From contig JASJCL010000008.1 in NCBI GenBank assembly GCA_030066015.1, positions 1-64,000 of the forward strand: a DNA stretch of 64,000 bases. Reading direction: 5' to 3'. The DNA comes from Desulfosarcinaceae bacterium. GTDB taxonomy: Bacteria; Desulfobacterota; Desulfobacteria; Desulfobacterales; Desulfosarcinaceae. The notes below the pieces were generated by a model, which was not told where the DNA came from, made no database searches, and saw only the letters and a program-made list of their open reading frames with translations. A program made the position numbers and the translations under genes. Below, piece by piece: positions 46,489-55,096 of the stretch. The first letter of the stretch is position 1. Every line of letters starts with the position of its first letter.

Positions 46489-48162
46489 TCAATGGGATAA
46501 AAACAGCCCCAGTGCGTCTTCAAAGATTGGGTACTGGCCCAGAAACTGGGTGATATCCGTATTCAATTCATCCAGGTCCACCGGGACCAGGCGCACCCGC
46601 CAATCCTGATTGAACAGATCAGCACCGGTGGCGTTGTATACCTTTGCCTGCGCCACGGAGAGAGTTTGTCGTTCACCAGCGTCTCCGAGGATGATCGCTT
46701 GATTGGGCGATTCGTAATCGACGCCCGTATAGGTGACCTTGTCGCCCACCGCCATGGTGGAGAGGGCAAGGTATTCGGATCTCTCAAGCCAGTCGGGGTC
46801 GATCATCAGCGGGGTCGGCGGGTCCGGCGGCGCACCGACCGACACCGCTTCGGTACTGTCGAAAGTGCATTCACTCATGACCCACTCCGTTTTGAAGTAC
46901 TCGATAATGGTGGTCTCCTGACCGGTGTTGGCATCCACAATTGTGCGGCTATCGGTCTGAAGCCTGTAAAAGGAGCACGCCCCCTGCGCCGTTGGAGAGG
47001 TCGTATCCGGGGGCTTCGTGCGTTGGGTGAATCCCAGGGCACCAAATTCCACTTGCGCGTCCTGAAAGCGGTTGTAGGTCCGTTCGCCCTCATCATCTTC
47101 CGGCGAGATACAGGCGGCATCCACGTTGGGTGCATCGATCTGGCAGCGGTAGCCGACAAAGGCGATATCCCGTCCGTCGTTATCCGCGCACTCCTGACAA
47201 TCAGAGGTCTGCATCTCAATATTGACCGTGCTGCTGCCGCCGCATATGGAGCCATAGGCGGCATCCACCAGAAGTCCATAGACCGTCGATATGGGCGGCA
47301 CCAGCGGTGCCAGATCGGGTGCGGTGGTCGGCGATGGGTACACGAGCCACAGGGTCCGAAATAGGTCTTTCAGCCTCGGCAGGATATTTGGTAAACCGAC
47401 CGCGCTGGGCGGCATGCTGAGGGCACCCCCGTCCCAACAGAGAAAGTTTTCATACCCTGGCCCGCCGCCATCCTCCTTGGTCGGGTAGCACAGATCGCTG
47501 AACTCCCCTTCGATCACCGGCAATTCGAACGTGGCAGGTAGCAGCAGCGTTAGATCGGCTCCGTTGAGTTCGCCGATCTCCTGGGCATTGGCCAGCGCCA
47601 TGACGGGCGGGAGATTCTGGATGGCACGCTCCGCGTCTGCGATAATGTCCATCAGGTCCCACAACGTTGCCAGCATCGTACCGCCTTGGTCATGGCTGCC
47701 GATGCGCTGGTTCAGCTGCGGATAAACGGAGAAGACGGAGCTGCTGACCCGATTGAGTCCCTGCAGCCAGATCGACCCCGCCGCCGCAGTCGGCGGGAAG
47801 GCCGTCATGGCGGTGGCGATGCCATAGTTCACCCCCCACACAATGGGCAACATGTCGTTGCCTTTCTTGATGGCCTCCAGGAAGATGATAAAGGCGAGCA
47901 CTTCGGTGAGCGAAACGTTCAGGATGCTGATGAGATTGAGGCCGCGGGCGATCCAGATCGCCCCGGAGATGGCGGCTGCGTCGGCGGCGTTCTGCAGTTC
48001 GATCTTCCGCGAGACCCGGTGGCCCACGTTGATGGTCAGACCGATGAGGCAGATCAAGGTGAAGAGGACCAAGACGACGAAGAGGATGGCCTGTCCGTCG
48101 GCACACCGCCAAAGGTCCGGGTGCCGTGATCGGCGGTGCATATGTCGTATCCACTTTAGCAT
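46489..48162 (-). CDS. tadG: TadG-like pilus assembly protein
   Basis: A 557-aa protein. The N terminus is a basic segment, then DGQAILFVVLVLFTLICLIG (prepilin-like membrane helix, about 22-42) and the TadG signature VSRKIELQNAADAAAISGA. The rest is a large exported region with several cysteines (among them CGGS, DCQEC and CTFD), suggesting disulfides. No vWA domain was recognised. TadG links the envelope parts of the Tad apparatus. Confidence 0.85.
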   Translation of the reverse strand: MLKWIRHMHRRSRHPDLWRCADGQAILFVVLVLFTLICLIGLTINVGHRVSRKIELQNAADAAAISGAIWIARGLNLISILNVSLTEVLAFIIFLEAIKKGNDMLPIVWGVNYGIATAMTAFPPTAAAGSIWLQGLNRVSSSVFSVYPQLNQRIGSHDQGGTMLATLWDLMDIIADAERAIQNLPPVMALANAQEIGELNGADLTLLLPATFELPVIEGEFSDLCYPTKEDGGGPGYENFLCWDGGALSMPPSAVGLPNILPRLKDLFRTLWLVYPSPTTAPDLAPLVPPISTVYGLLVDAAYGSICGGSSTVNIEMQTSDCQECADNDGRDIAFVGYRCQIDAPNVDAACISPEDDEGERTYNRFQDAQVEFGALGFTQRTKPPDTTSPTAQGACSFYRLQTDSRTIVDANTGQETTIIEYFKTEWVMSECTFDSTEAVSVGAPPDPPTPLMIDPDWLERSEYLALSTMAVGDKVTYTGVDYESPNQAIILGDAGERQTLSVAQAKVYNATGADLFNQDWRVRLVPVDLDELNTDITQFLGQYPIFEDALGLFLSH

Positions 48163-48208
48163 CCACTACCTCGGTCGTAATCGAGTGCCCCTGCTCCGGT
48201 GCACGGGA

Positions 48209-48997
48209 TCAGGTCTGGCAGCAATCGGGCGTCGCACGGAACTCACGCTCCCGGGTCAAGGTCATCCGGGCGCGGATGGGCAACGGGTAAAACGGGAAAT
48301 CGCCTGGCAGCCGCGTCTTGAGCGCATCCCAGGGCTGATCGATCGTGGCGGCCGTACCGTCCAACACCGTGCTCAGGCCGGCCAGTTGACTCAGCGAGTT
48401 GATGTGATTGAGGAGGTCCTGCGGCAGGGTCCCCTCTGTGAAGATCTCGAAGAAAATCTTGTTCACCAGAGGAATCCGCATGGCGTAATAGTGAACGACG
48501 TTGGCGGTGATATCATCGCCGTTCTCTTCCACTTCCACGGTGGTGAGCAGATTCGACAGCCCCACCTTGACCGGAAACGCAACCATGTTGTTGGGACCGG
48601 GTGCCAGGGGCGCACAGGCGACCTCGGCCGCTGTTTGCGCAGAGGCGCCCACGATAGCGGCCCTCGCCGCGTAAAAGGCGGCATAATGAACCAGCTGGCG
48701 TGCATTGAAAAGCATGGTTGTCTGGAGGATCACCAGAAAGAAGAGCAGCAGGACCGGAAAAACGATGACAAACTCCACCATCGCTTGGCCGCCTTGTCCA
48801 GCGAGCGCTGGCAATCTCTTGCTGCGCGCGCCAAGGGCGCTTGCAAAGCGTGGTCTAGATCGGCCGGGTATGCGAGGATGGATTGCGAATGAGGCCCCCT
48901 TACTGGCGCGGTGAATGTCCGTACCTGCTATCCGAATGAAGGTTGAGCGTCGGGGAGATCGGAGCAGGGCAGCACGGCTGCCCTGCTCCAAATGCAA
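48209..48997 (-). CDS. tadE: TadE-like pseudopilin
   Basis: Up to 262 aa; the true start is uncertain. The functional part begins near residue 68 with GG/QAMVEFVIVFP, a type IVb prepilin motif (Gly cleavage, Glu +5, Phe +6), then a hydrophobic helix and the VHYAAFYAARAA stretch of TadE proteins. An alternative start is a TTG shortly before this motif; the first 60 residues are basic and unlike pseudopilins. It lies between the small pilin gene and tadG. Confidence 0.82.
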   Translation of the reverse strand: MHLEQGSRAALLRSPRRSTFIRIAGTDIHRASKGASFAIHPRIPGRSRPRFASALGARSKRLPALAGQGGQAMVEFVIVFPVLLLFFLVILQTTMLFNARQLVHYAAFYAARAAIVGASAQTAAEVACAPLAPGPNNMVAFPVKVGLSNLLTTVEVEENGDDITANVVHYYAMRIPLVNKIFFEIFTEGTLPQDLLNHINSLSQLAGLSTVLDGTAATIDQPWDALKTRLPGDFPFYPLPIRARMTLTREREFRATPDCCQT

Positions 48998-49004
48998 GCC
49001 AAAC

Positions 49005-49181
49005 TTACGGTATGGGCAAGCTGATTACGTCGGTGATGAAGATATAGAGCTCGTTCAGCGGGGGAACCAGTAAACCGTTGAGGGCCAGCGCTCCGGCGAG
49101 AACCGCACCTGCGATGATGAGGTATTCCACCATCGCCTGTCCATCTTCATTGTGGATTCTCCCGATGCATCCATCCACCAT
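49005..49181 (-). CDS. Small Flp-like prepilin (58 aa)
   Basis: A 58-aa gene too short for most ORF filters. GGGAG lies 8-12 nt before the ATG. The product has EDG/QAMVEY (type IVb prepilin cleavage, Glu +5 and Tyr +6) at residues 12-19, then the hydrophobic helix LIIAGAVLAGALALNGLLV and an acidic-poor tail. It lies between the flp gene and tadE, with the same motif as the other Tad prepilins. It could be a minor pilin or an alternative major pilin. Confidence 0.8.
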   Translation of the reverse strand: MVDGCIGRIHNEDGQAMVEYLIIAGAVLAGALALNGLLVPPLNELYIFITDVISLPIP

Positions 49182-49334
49182 TTATTCTCTCCCCCACCGA
49201 GCGTCTCACAGATCGACCCCTTGAGAATTACCACCTGACGTGTCCTGCGGCACCCTGATTGGGGTGAGTTTGGTGAACCTTCCCATCAACGGTTGACTGC
49301 GTGAACAAGCGATACTTCCCAACCCCGTCAAAGC

Positions 49335-49601
49335 CTAGAAGTCCTGATTATCAAAATTCTCGAGAGTAACTGTCTTGTCACGCTGGGCGTCCATGTCTCC
49401 CTGAAAAGAGGTGGTCTGTGCCGCTGTATCGCCGGACAATTGTCCACCGATGCTGGCCACGACAGACCGAATCTGCTTCCCAAACAGAGTGTATATGCTA
49501 ATGGCGGCGATGGCGATAAGGGCGACCATGATAATATATTCGGTCATTCCCTGCCCTTTTTGGTTCATCCGTAAGCTCTGCCGAATTCGTTGGATAGCCA
49601 T
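49335..49601 (-). CDS. flp: Flp-type major pilin
   Basis: An 88-aa prepilin from ATG 49601 with GGGAGG upstream. A basic leader (MAIQRIRQSLRMNQKG) is cleaved before QGMTEY (Glu +5, Tyr +6), and the helix IIMVALIAIAAISIYTLFG follows; the rest is a polar tail of about 45 residues, longer than classic Flp1. As first gene of the locus it is probably the major pilus subunit. It needs a prepilin peptidase, which is not encoded in the locus. Confidence 0.92.
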   Translation of the reverse strand: MAIQRIRQSLRMNQKGQGMTEYIIMVALIAIAAISIYTLFGKQIRSVVASIGGQLSGDTAAQTTSFQGDMDAQRDKTVTLENFDNQDF

Positions 49602-49642
49602 AAGAACCTCCCGTCCAATTTGTATAATTTCCGCATGGGTGT

Positions 49643-49659
49643 GTACCACATTGTGGTAC
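49643..49659. promoter_or_regulatory. Perfect palindrome before flp (operator candidate)
   Basis: GTACCACA-T-TGTGGTAC is a perfect 8-bp inverted repeat with a 1-nt centre, 42 nt upstream of the flp start codon and just downstream of the candidate -35/-10 on the minus strand. The position suits a repressor or regulator of the whole Tad locus. Confidence 0.65.
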
Positions 49660-49735
49660 CTTAACGTGCGCCCGCGACAACATACTGTCAAGCGTGGGCA
49701 CCAAAAACGGGGGCGGTATTTTTCACGCCCATCGA

Positions 49736-49749
49736 GGGTGGTACGACCC
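49736..49749. promoter_or_regulatory. Second TGGTAC-type palindrome in the Tad/PP2C region
   Basis: GGGTGGTACGACCC is an imperfect palindrome (one mismatched pair) that repeats the TGGTAC core of the site at 49643. Two related sites about 90 nt apart would allow cooperative binding; this is inference. Confidence 0.4.
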
Positions 49750-49760
49750 GCCGCATCTTC

Positions 49761-49788
49761 TTGACACGATTGGGGAACGATCTACCTT
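49761..49788 (+). promoter_or_regulatory. Candidate promoter of the PP2C gene
   Basis: TTGACA (49761-49766) with 16 bp to TACCTT (49783-49788). The -10 is imperfect. It faces the phosphatase gene about 210 nt downstream. Confidence 0.4.
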
Positions 49789-50000
49789 AAATGTTATGGT
49801 AATCGCTCTGAGGGACGTTCGCGTGGACTGACTTGACACCACATCCCACCCCCCAATTGCAGGACGACAAATATACGGCATCGAATTCGCTGAAAGGAGC
49901 GCGCTCTTCCATCTGACTCAGCAGCTCAATTCAGGACCCATTCACAGCAGGCGACACCTCCTACTTGGGCCGCCTGGCAAATTGCTGGCGAGGTTGCCCC

Positions 50001-50795
50001 ATGCGGCTTATTGACATTGCAGTGGCCACCCATCCCGGCAGACATCGCGAGGAGAACCAAGACTATGCCAGCTACAGCACCCTGGAGGATTCTACCACCG
50101 CGTCGCCCGATATGCTCTTGGCCGTGGCCGACGGAATGGGCGGCCATGCTGGCGGTGCCGTGGCCGCCAAAATGGCCGTTGAGGTATTGAAAGATGCCTA
50201 TGCCCGCAGCGACGACACCATCGTCACGGAGCGTCTGCGCTGGGCGTTCGCGAAGGCGAATGCCGTCATGATCCGCCGCAGCGATCAAGACCCCGATCTC
50301 AAAGGGATGGGGACGACCCTGACGGCAGCGGTGATTCGCGAATCACAACTCTTCTACGCCCATGTGGGCGACAGCAGGGGGTACCTCTTTATGGATGGTC
50401 GCCTAAAGCAATTTACCGCCGATCACTCTCTCGTGGCCGACCTGGTGGAGCGGGGTCTGATCCGTCCGGAAGAAGCGGAGTCTCATCCGCAGGCCAATGT
50501 GATTACGCGCGCCATCGGACATAGCGCTGAGCTGGTTGTCGATAGCAGCGAACTCGCTGTGGATCCAGCGGCATCCTTCACCATCTTACTGTGCTCCGAC
50601 GGTTTGTATAAGGAGGTCGATGAAGGCACCATGGCGACTGTTCTGAGCGACGAACCGGAACCGCAGGCGGCCAGCAGTAAACTCGTCGCGTTGGCCAACG
50701 ATAGCGGGGGATCGGACAATATCACCGTCCTCATTGCACGTGTCGCGGGTTTGGCCAAAAAGGAGAGCTGGCTGACACGTTTGCGGGGTCATTGA
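50001..50795 (+). CDS. PP2C-family Ser/Thr protein phosphatase
   Basis: A 264-aa PPM/PP2C phosphatase that removes phosphate from Ser and Thr of proteins. ATG at 50001 is preferred over an upstream TTG since the domain begins immediately. Metal-site motifs are ENQD near residue 18-21, ADGMGGH (43-49), VGDSRGY near 119-125, CSDGLYK and GGSDNIT near 237-243; all are intact. It is the likely antagonist of the two Ser/Thr kinases encoded 5-7 kb downstream and could act on the FHA proteins of the adjoining Tad locus. Confidence 0.93.
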   Translation: MRLIDIAVATHPGRHREENQDYASYSTLEDSTTASPDMLLAVADGMGGHAGGAVAAKMAVEVLKDAYARSDDTIVTERLRWAFAKANAVMIRRSDQDPDLKGMGTTLTAAVIRESQLFYAHVGDSRGYLFMDGRLKQFTADHSLVADLVERGLIRPEEAESHPQANVITRAIGHSAELVVDSSELAVDPAASFTILLCSDGLYKEVDEGTMATVLSDEPEPQAASSKLVALANDSGGSDNITVLIARVAGLAKKESWLTRLRGH

Positions 50796-51102
50796 TGATT
50801 TCAAACTGGCTGTTTACGCCGACGGCAAATGCCTCTGCCGGCATGTCGGTTCAATATAATTCAACGCTCAGGCCGGCGGCTTGGCCATGGGCGATTGCAG
50901 ATAGGATCAACAATTCAGCGCCAACGTGCGGATCCGCGACGTGCTCATCTCCTCATGCAGTACGGCTTGGATACCCACTCAACCACTTCGTTCAGCATAT
51001 ATTGCGTCGGTGACCTACCGCCGCCGCCGCTCGGGGACGATACCCACCGCCTCCCGGCGGCCGCCGCACCAAAACAAGCCAAATTTTAAGGAGAAACCGA
51101 TT
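50796..51102 (+). other. Leader region of the outer-membrane protein gene
   Basis: About 300 nt without a gene. A perfect TATAAT lies at 50855-50860, but no good -35 stands at 16-18 bp. If used, the mRNA would have a 5' leader of about 235 nt. A GC-rich palindromic stretch precedes the start codon; I recognise no riboswitch. Confidence 0.45.
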
Positions 51103-52560
51103 ATGAATAGATATCTATCCGACGGTCCGTTACCCGGTAAAGGCAAGCGCAACGACTTTCAATGGCGTCATGCCTTGGCCGCCTCCTTTATGGCCACGAT
51201 GCTGGCGCTCCCATCATCAGCATTGGCCGACTCCCCGGAACAGTCCATCTCAAGTACGGTCGAAAAGTTGTGCCCGGTCCTGGCCGGCATCAACAATTCG
51301 GGGGGGCTGACACTCGCCGAACGAGACGTTTTCTTCCGCTGTGGGGAAGTCAAAATTCAGGAGGGGCAGACCTTCGACGATCTGACGGATGAGCAACTCA
51401 ACGCGCTGAACAACATGACCTCCACCCAAAACAGTGCCATCAACACCGCCACGGTGGAGATCGCCCGTCCACAGGCGACGGCCATCACCGGCCGACTGGC
51501 GGCATTGCGCGGCGGCGGCATCGGCGGCTTGGCCACCAACTTCGACCAAAAGGAATCGGAACCGATCTATTACGCTGGGCCGGTCACCAGCCTATCTGCC
51601 GGTGAAGGCGGCACCACAATGGGGGCGGACTTCGACCGCTTCGGCATTTTCCTGAACCTCAGCGGCGCAACGGGGAACAAAGACGACACCACCAACGAGG
51701 CCGGCTTCGACTTCAGCGCCGCCGGCATCATCGCCGGGGCCGACTATCGCCTGACGCCGGGATTTTTCCTGGGACTGGCGGTGGGCTACAACCAGCTTAC
51801 CAGCGACATCGATGACGATGGCGGCGACGTGGACGTCAGCGGCTACGGTGTTTCGGTATACGGCACCTACTACATCGAGAACTTCTACTTGAACGGGATC
51901 GCCACCTACGGGCGCAAAGACTACGAGATTCAACGCAACGTCAATTACAGTGTCGCCCGCAATCCCAATGATCCGGCTATCGGCACTTCGCCGACAGCCA
52001 CCGTGGATCAGGAATTTGATGGGGACACCGAAGCGGATGAATATGGTTTCACCGTCGGCGCAGGATACGACCTGTTTATGGGGGGGTTCACTGTCGGCCC
52101 CTATGCACGCCTCAGCTATTTCCGCACCGACATCGACGGTTATGATGAGAAGCTCAAAGGGGACAATACCGACGACGGCTTCGGCCTGGCACTCTCCATC
52201 GACGACGAGGAGATCGAATCGGTCAGCAGCACCATCGGCGCCCTGGCAAGTTATGCCATCGGCAGCCCCGTCGGTGTGTGGTCGCCCTATGTAAAATTGG
52301 ACTGGCAGCACGAATACCAGGACGACGGCACCGAGCTGAAAGCCGGTTTCGTCAACGGCGGCACCGATCCGTCAGCGGTTGCCCAAAACAGTATCATCAT
52401 CCCGCTGGACGACACCGACAGGGATTTCTTCAATCTCGGGGTGGGAGTTTCAGCGACTTTTCCCCGCGGGTTTTCCGCCTTCGTGGACTATGCCACGGTG
52501 CTGGCGCTGGATGATCTGACGGTCCACCAGCTCGTCGGCGGCCTGCGGATCGAACTATGA
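51103..52560 (+). CDS. Outer-membrane beta-barrel (autotransporter-barrel type) protein
   Basis: A 485-aa protein from ATG 51103, with AAGGAG upstream and a signal peptide (about 1-45, cleavage near SALA/DS). A short N-terminal part with two cysteines (CPVL and FRCG, about 57-80) and a helical segment is followed by a barrel-like region (about 165-485) with alternating hydrophobic strands and the C-terminal strand VGGLRIEL of autotransporter barrels. There is no long passenger domain. It may be a pore or adhesin partner for the Tad system; the gene sits between the PP2C and caspase genes. Confidence 0.82.
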   Translation: MNRYLSDGPLPGKGKRNDFQWRHALAASFMATMLALPSSALADSPEQSISSTVEKLCPVLAGINNSGGLTLAERDVFFRCGEVKIQEGQTFDDLTDEQLNALNNMTSTQNSAINTATVEIARPQATAITGRLAALRGGGIGGLATNFDQKESEPIYYAGPVTSLSAGEGGTTMGADFDRFGIFLNLSGATGNKDDTTNEAGFDFSAAGIIAGADYRLTPGFFLGLAVGYNQLTSDIDDDGGDVDVSGYGVSVYGTYYIENFYLNGIATYGRKDYEIQRNVNYSVARNPNDPAIGTSPTATVDQEFDGDTEADEYGFTVGAGYDLFMGGFTVGPYARLSYFRTDIDGYDEKLKGDNTDDGFGLALSIDDEEIESVSSTIGALASYAIGSPVGVWSPYVKLDWQHEYQDDGTELKAGFVNGGTDPSAVAQNSIIIPLDDTDRDFFNLGVGVSATFPRGFSAFVDYATVLALDDLTVHQLVGGLRIEL

Positions 52561-52699
52561 ACCACTGGGGCCGGTGTCCTATTGGGCATCGGCCCCCTAC
52601 ACCCGTCACCATTGCAACGGCGGCAGATGGCGTGAGGCATCCGAAAGAACCGATTCACGCCAAGTCGAAGGATGGGTGCTGATCTGGGAGGATAGGACC

Positions 52700-55096
52700 A
52701 TGCTAGATACCTTTCTTCAGCGATGCATCTCAAGACCGAGTGGCGCACCGACAACGGTGCTGCTTATCATCTTTGTCACAATACTAATCGGTTGCCAGGG
52801 CACTGGCCAAAACACACCGGACCCAACGCCGATGGACTTGGGAGCAGTCGCACCCCATGACGTCGACCAGTTGATGATCGTCGATTGTCTGCTACCGGGT
52901 CAGATCCGCAAACTGGGCACCATGACCTACATGACGGCGCGACGCCCCGTGCGGGCACCGGCAAGGGAGTGCGCCATTCGTGGTGGCGAGTATGTGGCCT
53001 TTGACCGCAGCAACTACGAGACGGCGTTAACCGTTTGGCTCCCTCAAGCGGAGCAGGGTGATGCCGCCGCACAAAACACCGTCGGTGAAATTTACCTCAA
53101 AGGACTGGGGACGGCACCGCAATATGACATGGCGGCAGAGTGGTTTCAGCGTGCATCAGACCAGGAATATGCCCGCGCGAAAATCAACCTGGGATACCTC
53201 TATGAACGCGGACTCGGTGTGCCGCGTGACAATCTCAAAGCACTCAACCTTTACCGGGCGGCGTCGGGATTCGAAGAGGCCTTGGCGGTGGATCAGAGTG
53301 ACCTCATCGCCGCCCAGGCAGAAGAGCTCAGTGTATTAAGAGCATCGGTGGCGGAACGGGAAGCGGAGATTGAAGCGTTGCGGCAGCGACTGGAAGAGAT
53401 CGAAGATGAGCGCAATGCCATTGAGAATCAATATCAACGCCAGCAGAGCGCCATCGAGCGTCAACGGCGCGATCTGGCCAGCACACGCTCGGAGCTGGCG
53501 CGGCAGCTGGCGGAGTTTACGCCGGTAGATTCCGGCCGCATCCGTCAGTTGGAATCGGCACTGGTCCAGAAAGAGACCATCATCGCGATCCAGCGCAACG
53601 AGACCCGGCAACTCCAGGCTGAAATCGGCCGCCTGGCCACCATGGCAGATGCCGGCCGCGACCAGGAAGTCGCCCGTCTGAGAACGGCCCTGGCCAAACA
53701 CGAAGCGGAGCTGACCCATCATCGCAAGGAAGCGGCCCGCTATGAGGCAGAGATAACCGACCTGATTCAGCTGCGCAGAGAGGTCCCTGAGGAGGTGGCG
53801 GAAAAGATCCGGCAACTCGAGGCAGAGCTGATCGAGAAGCAAACGCGCCTCGATGCGGAGAAACAGCGGGCGGCTCGCCTGGACGAAGATCTGATCGACC
53901 TCACGGCGAAAGCAGCGAATTTTGAGCACCGCTTGGCACAGCAGCAGGAGCAATTGGACAACCTGCCAGGACCGGCCATCGAGATCATCGACCCACGCTT
54001 GCTGGCAACGCGCGGCATGCGCATTGTGGCCACCGCCGCCGGCACGACCCAGCGCCGAATCATCGGACGGGTGAACGCACCCGCGGGCGTTGCGCGCTTT
54101 ACGGTCAATGAGAACCCCACCGATTTGGAACCCAGCGGTCACTTCAAGGTTTACATTCCCGTCACCCGCTCGGCCAATACGACCGTTTCGATGGTCGCCG
54201 TGGATACACGCGGCAAAGAGGGCCGGCTGGAGCTGACCATCCCCTGGGAATCTCCAAAGCCAGTGGTCAGTCCGGTCGTCAAGCGCTATCGATCGCTTCC
54301 CTTCGGTCGCTATCACGCCCTGCTCATCGGCAACAATGACTATGGGCGCTATCCCAAGCTGGCGACAGCCATCAATGATGTGCAGACCATCGGCGCAATC
54401 TTGGAGGACAAGTACGGCTTTAATGTACGCATCCTCACCAACGCCAGCCGTTTCGACATATTGTCGGCGTTGGACGAATATCGCCGGCAACTGGGGGACA
54501 AAGACAACTTCCTCCTCTACTACGCCGGTCACGGCGAGCTGGATACGAAGAACCATCGCGGCTACTGGATCCCAGTGGATGCGGATCCCGACAGCCGCGT
54601 GAATCACATTCCCAACTTCGCCATCACCGATGTGCTCAACAACATGGCCACCCGTCAGGCGATGATCATCGCGGACACTTGCTATTCCGGTATCATGACC
54701 CGTTCGGCCGTCAACCGAGACCGAGGTGACCTCTCAGCGTCCGAGCGACTGGAGTGGCTCAAGAAGGTTGTGGAAAGCAGGTCACGCACCGTATTGAGTT
54801 CCGGCGGTCTGAAGCCGGTGTTGGATGCCGGCATCGGCAAACACTCCGTTTTCGCGCGCGCTTTGATCGATACCCTTCAATCCAACGAGGCGATTCTCGA
54901 GGCCAGCCATCTGCACCAAAAGATCGCTGCCATCGTGGTGTACAACTCCCGCGAACTGGGACTGGAGCAAAAGCCGCAGTACGCTGCCAATCTGCATGCC
55001 GGGCACGAGGCCGGTGATTTCCTCTTCGTCCCCAAAGACTACCGCACGGCCCATCTGCGGTTGATCAGGCCCTCAGCAATGCTGGCCAGCCGCTGA
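52700..55096 (+). CDS. Caspase-like (C14) lipoprotein with Sel1 repeats and long coiled coil
   Basis: A 798-aa protein; GGGAGG precedes ATG 52700 and a lipoprotein signal ends at ILIGC (Cys32). Two Sel1-type repeats (about 125-200) are followed by a long coiled coil (about 205-430), a beta-sandwich-like segment (about 440-520) and a C14 caspase-like domain (about 535-720) with the catalytic pair His611 (YYAGHGEL) and Cys661 (ADTCYSG). Lipidation places it in the envelope. Its stop overlaps the start of the kinase gene by one base (TGATG). It may cleave or sense an envelope target; the substrate is unknown. Confidence 0.88.
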   Translation: MLDTFLQRCISRPSGAPTTVLLIIFVTILIGCQGTGQNTPDPTPMDLGAVAPHDVDQLMIVDCLLPGQIRKLGTMTYMTARRPVRAPARECAIRGGEYVAFDRSNYETALTVWLPQAEQGDAAAQNTVGEIYLKGLGTAPQYDMAAEWFQRASDQEYARAKINLGYLYERGLGVPRDNLKALNLYRAASGFEEALAVDQSDLIAAQAEELSVLRASVAEREAEIEALRQRLEEIEDERNAIENQYQRQQSAIERQRRDLASTRSELARQLAEFTPVDSGRIRQLESALVQKETIIAIQRNETRQLQAEIGRLATMADAGRDQEVARLRTALAKHEAELTHHRKEAARYEAEITDLIQLRREVPEEVAEKIRQLEAELIEKQTRLDAEKQRAARLDEDLIDLTAKAANFEHRLAQQQEQLDNLPGPAIEIIDPRLLATRGMRIVATAAGTTQRRIIGRVNAPAGVARFTVNENPTDLEPSGHFKVYIPVTRSANTTVSMVAVDTRGKEGRLELTIPWESPKPVVSPVVKRYRSLPFGRYHALLIGNNDYGRYPKLATAINDVQTIGAILEDKYGFNVRILTNASRFDILSALDEYRRQLGDKDNFLLYYAGHGELDTKNHRGYWIPVDADPDSRVNHIPNFAITDVLNNMATRQAMIIADTCYSGIMTRSAVNRDRGDLSASERLEWLKKVVESRSRTVLSSGGLKPVLDAGIGKHSVFARALIDTLQSNEAILEASHLHQKIAAIVVYNSRELGLEQKPQYAANLHAGHEAGDFLFVPKDYRTAHLRLIRPSAMLASR

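Larger units (their letters stand above)
49602..50000. other. Divergent promoter region between the Tad locus and the PP2C gene
   Basis: About 400 nt with no supported gene. On the minus strand TTGACA (49687-49692) is a -35 candidate for flp with only a weak -10. Palindromes and a plus-strand promoter candidate are listed separately. Confidence 0.6.

Noticed and set aside
49602-49830. Sigma-54 promoter for flp
   Set aside because: A TGGTGC-like stretch on the minus strand near 49703 lacks the GC at -12 with correct spacing.
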